From the NCBI GenBank assembly GCA_047639615.1, contig JBLIOL010000300.1:1-6577 (forward strand): 6,577 nt of DNA, read 5' to 3'. Source of the DNA: CAYWNK01 sp047639615. GTDB lineage: Bacteria; Planctomycetota; UBA1135; GCA-002686595. The position numbers were made by a program, and so were the translations under genes. Positions 5,581-6,577 of the stretch are shown here, in pieces (within the stretch, counting starts at the first letter, position 1; every line of letters begins with the position of its first letter). A model generated the notes under the pieces. That model saw only the letters and a list, made by a program, of their open reading frames with translations. It searched no databases and was not told the origin of the DNA.

Positions 5581-5907
5581 CCGTGCATGGTGGCGACCTG
5601 AGGCCTCCGGCGGAACGCCTAGCCTGCCAGGAGTCCCGCAGTGGGTGCTCTGAGGCCCAGGAAGCCGCCTGCCACTATGGCCGCCCCGCCCGGCGGCCCT
5701 TAGTCCACCTGCCAAACAGGCAGCGCCCACAGAGCCCCGCCAAGAGGCCCTAAACCCTTGCCTTAGAGCAACTTCCGTATCCGCGCTCAAACGGCACCCT
5801 TCTTGCATTACCGGCAGCATCCGCGGTCCCCCCTTCTATCTGGCAATACGCCCAGGGGAAGGCCGCCCGCATTCCACATCAATCCTCCAGGCACGAAAAG
5901 CACTCCT
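5581..5907. other. Divergent intergenic region between methyltransferase and groEL
   Basis: This 327-bp stretch has no supported gene. It contains a candidate minus-strand promoter (5762-5790), a small stem CTGCC/GGCAG (5709-5723), and the repeat TTGC-N6-GCAA (5758-5771). I looked for heat-shock signals for groEL. The half-site AGCACTC occurs at 5899-5905, next to the start codon, but the second CIRCE arm is missing and no sigma32-type promoter with proper spacing is present. How groEL is controlled cannot be read from here. Confidence 0.5.
5762..5790 (-). promoter_or_regulatory. Weak candidate promoter for the methyltransferase/NPCBM pair
   Basis: On the minus strand TTGAGC (5790-5785) and TCTAAG (5767-5762) are 17 bp apart, each matching the sigma70 consensus at four of six positions. 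Transcription would start near 5755, about 175 nt before the GTG at 5580. This fits the shorter methyltransferase but is only a modest match. Confidence 0.3.
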
Positions 5908-6577
5908 ATGGCCAAGCAAATGGTCTTCCAGAGCGACGCCCGCGACGCCATCCGGCGCGGCGTTGAAAAGCTCGCCAAAGCGGTCACCACCACCCTCGGC
6001 CCCCGCGGCCGCAACGCCGTGCTCGACAAGGGCTGGGGCGCCCCCACCATCACCAAGGACGGCGTCTCCGTCGCTGAGGAGATCCAGCTTTCGGATCCCT
6101 TTGAGCAAATGGGCGCCAGCCTCGTCAAAGAGGTCGCCAGCAAGACCAGTGATGTGGCCGGCGACGGCACCACCACCGCGACACTGCTAACCCAGCGCCT
6201 CTTCAGCGAGGGCATGAAGGCTCTAACCGCCGGGGCCGCTCCCGCGCGCATCAACGCCGCCATGGCCGATGGCACCCAGGCCATCGTCGCGCAACTGGAC
6301 AAGATGTCCAAGCCGGTGGCTGGCAAGGCAGAGATTCGTCAGATCGCGACGATCTCGGCCAACAACGATCCCGATGTGGGCAAGCTGATCACGGAAGCCT
6401 TCGACCGGGTCGGTCGCGACGGTGTCATCACCGTTGAAGACGGCAAGTCCATGACCACGGAAGTGGACGTAGTCGAAGGCATGCAGTTCGACCGCGGCTT
6501 CCTGTCGCCGCACTTCGTGACCGACGCCAACACCATGGAGTGCGTCTTCGATAAGCCCTTGATCCTCATCCACGAGG
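5908..6577 (+). CDS. groEL: Chaperonin GroEL (Hsp60), N-terminal part, cut by the window edge
   Basis: The first 223 codons of the roughly 540-aa ATP-dependent chaperonin are present; the reading frame is still open at base 6577. It starts MAKQMVFQSDARDAI. Equatorial-domain ATP-site motifs are intact: TLGPRGRNAVLD (29-40), PTITKDGVSVA (46-56) with D51 matching E. coli D52, and GDGTTTAT (85-92) with D86 matching D87. The intermediate segment contains ISANND (149-154) and ITVEDG (174-179), and the apical domain begins at EGMQFDRGFLSPHFVTD (190-206). At the apical peptide-binding positions Y199, Y203 and F204 of E. coli the residues are F198, H202 and F203. The ATG has no Shine-Dalgarno sequence. 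No groES precedes it, so it may be one of several groEL copies or have its groES elsewhere. It is divergent from the methyltransferase gene. Confidence 0.97.
   Translation, partial: MAKQMVFQSDARDAIRRGVEKLAKAVTTTLGPRGRNAVLDKGWGAPTITKDGVSVAEEIQLSDPFEQMGASLVKEVASKTSDVAGDGTTTATLLTQRLFSEGMKALTAGAAPARINAAMADGTQAIVAQLDKMSKPVAGKAEIRQIATISANNDPDVGKLITEAFDRVGRDGVITVEDGKSMTTEVDVVEGMQFDRGFLSPHFVTDANTMECVFDKPLILIHE

Noticed and set aside
5145..5588. Minus-strand frame starting MHGCSPRKP over the methyltransferase gene
   Set aside because: It is out of frame with the clear SAM-binding motifs and translates to Trp/Ser/Arg-rich shadow protein.
5899..5905. CIRCE operator for groEL
   Set aside because: Only one half-site (AGCACTC) is present; the inverted GAGTGCT arm is absent at the required spacing, and the site abuts the start codon.

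Overview
The window looks like a chromosomal segment from a high-GC bacterium, most probably a Planctomycetota member or a relative. That placement is inference. It rests on three things: a GroEL gene with no groES in front of it and a planctomycete-like sequence (GRNAVLDKGWGAP), a secreted protein ending in an NPCBM-type domain, and the near absence of Shine-Dalgarno sequences. No mobile element, CRISPR array, tRNA or rRNA is visible.

Layout. Positions 1-2036 carry rpsB and tsf (30S protein S2 and elongation factor Ts) on the minus strand, with a hairpin between the two genes and a UUCG-capped hairpin after tsf. S2 has a long Ala/Pro/Glu-rich C-terminal tail built from 18-bp repeats. The 450-bp gap 2037-2486 holds a good sigma70-type promoter for rpsB (TTGACA, 16 bp, TATTCT), a predicted leader of about 238 nt with several hairpins, and the upstream region of the divergent gene. 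Positions 2487-3548 (plus) encode a diguanylate cyclase with a degenerate receiver-like domain and an intact GGDEF domain. It converges on, and overlaps by 27 bp, a minus-strand pair: a SAM-dependent methyltransferase (4777-5580) followed by a secreted protein with three small beta-rich repeats and an NPCBM-like domain (3522-4793). These two overlap by 17 bp and probably form one operon. A 327-bp gap separates them from the divergent groEL at 5908, which runs off the right edge.

How the genes relate. rpsB-tsf is the conserved translation operon and groEL is a housekeeping chaperonin. The genes between them are accessory: c-di-GMP signalling, and a methyltransferase/secreted carbohydrate-binding-type pair that could act on surface glycans (inference). 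I see no convincing new multi-gene system. The best leads are the structured rpsB leader with a hairpin at the start codon, the repeat-built S2 tail, the three-repeat architecture of the secreted NPCBM protein, and the consistent lack of Shine-Dalgarno motifs.
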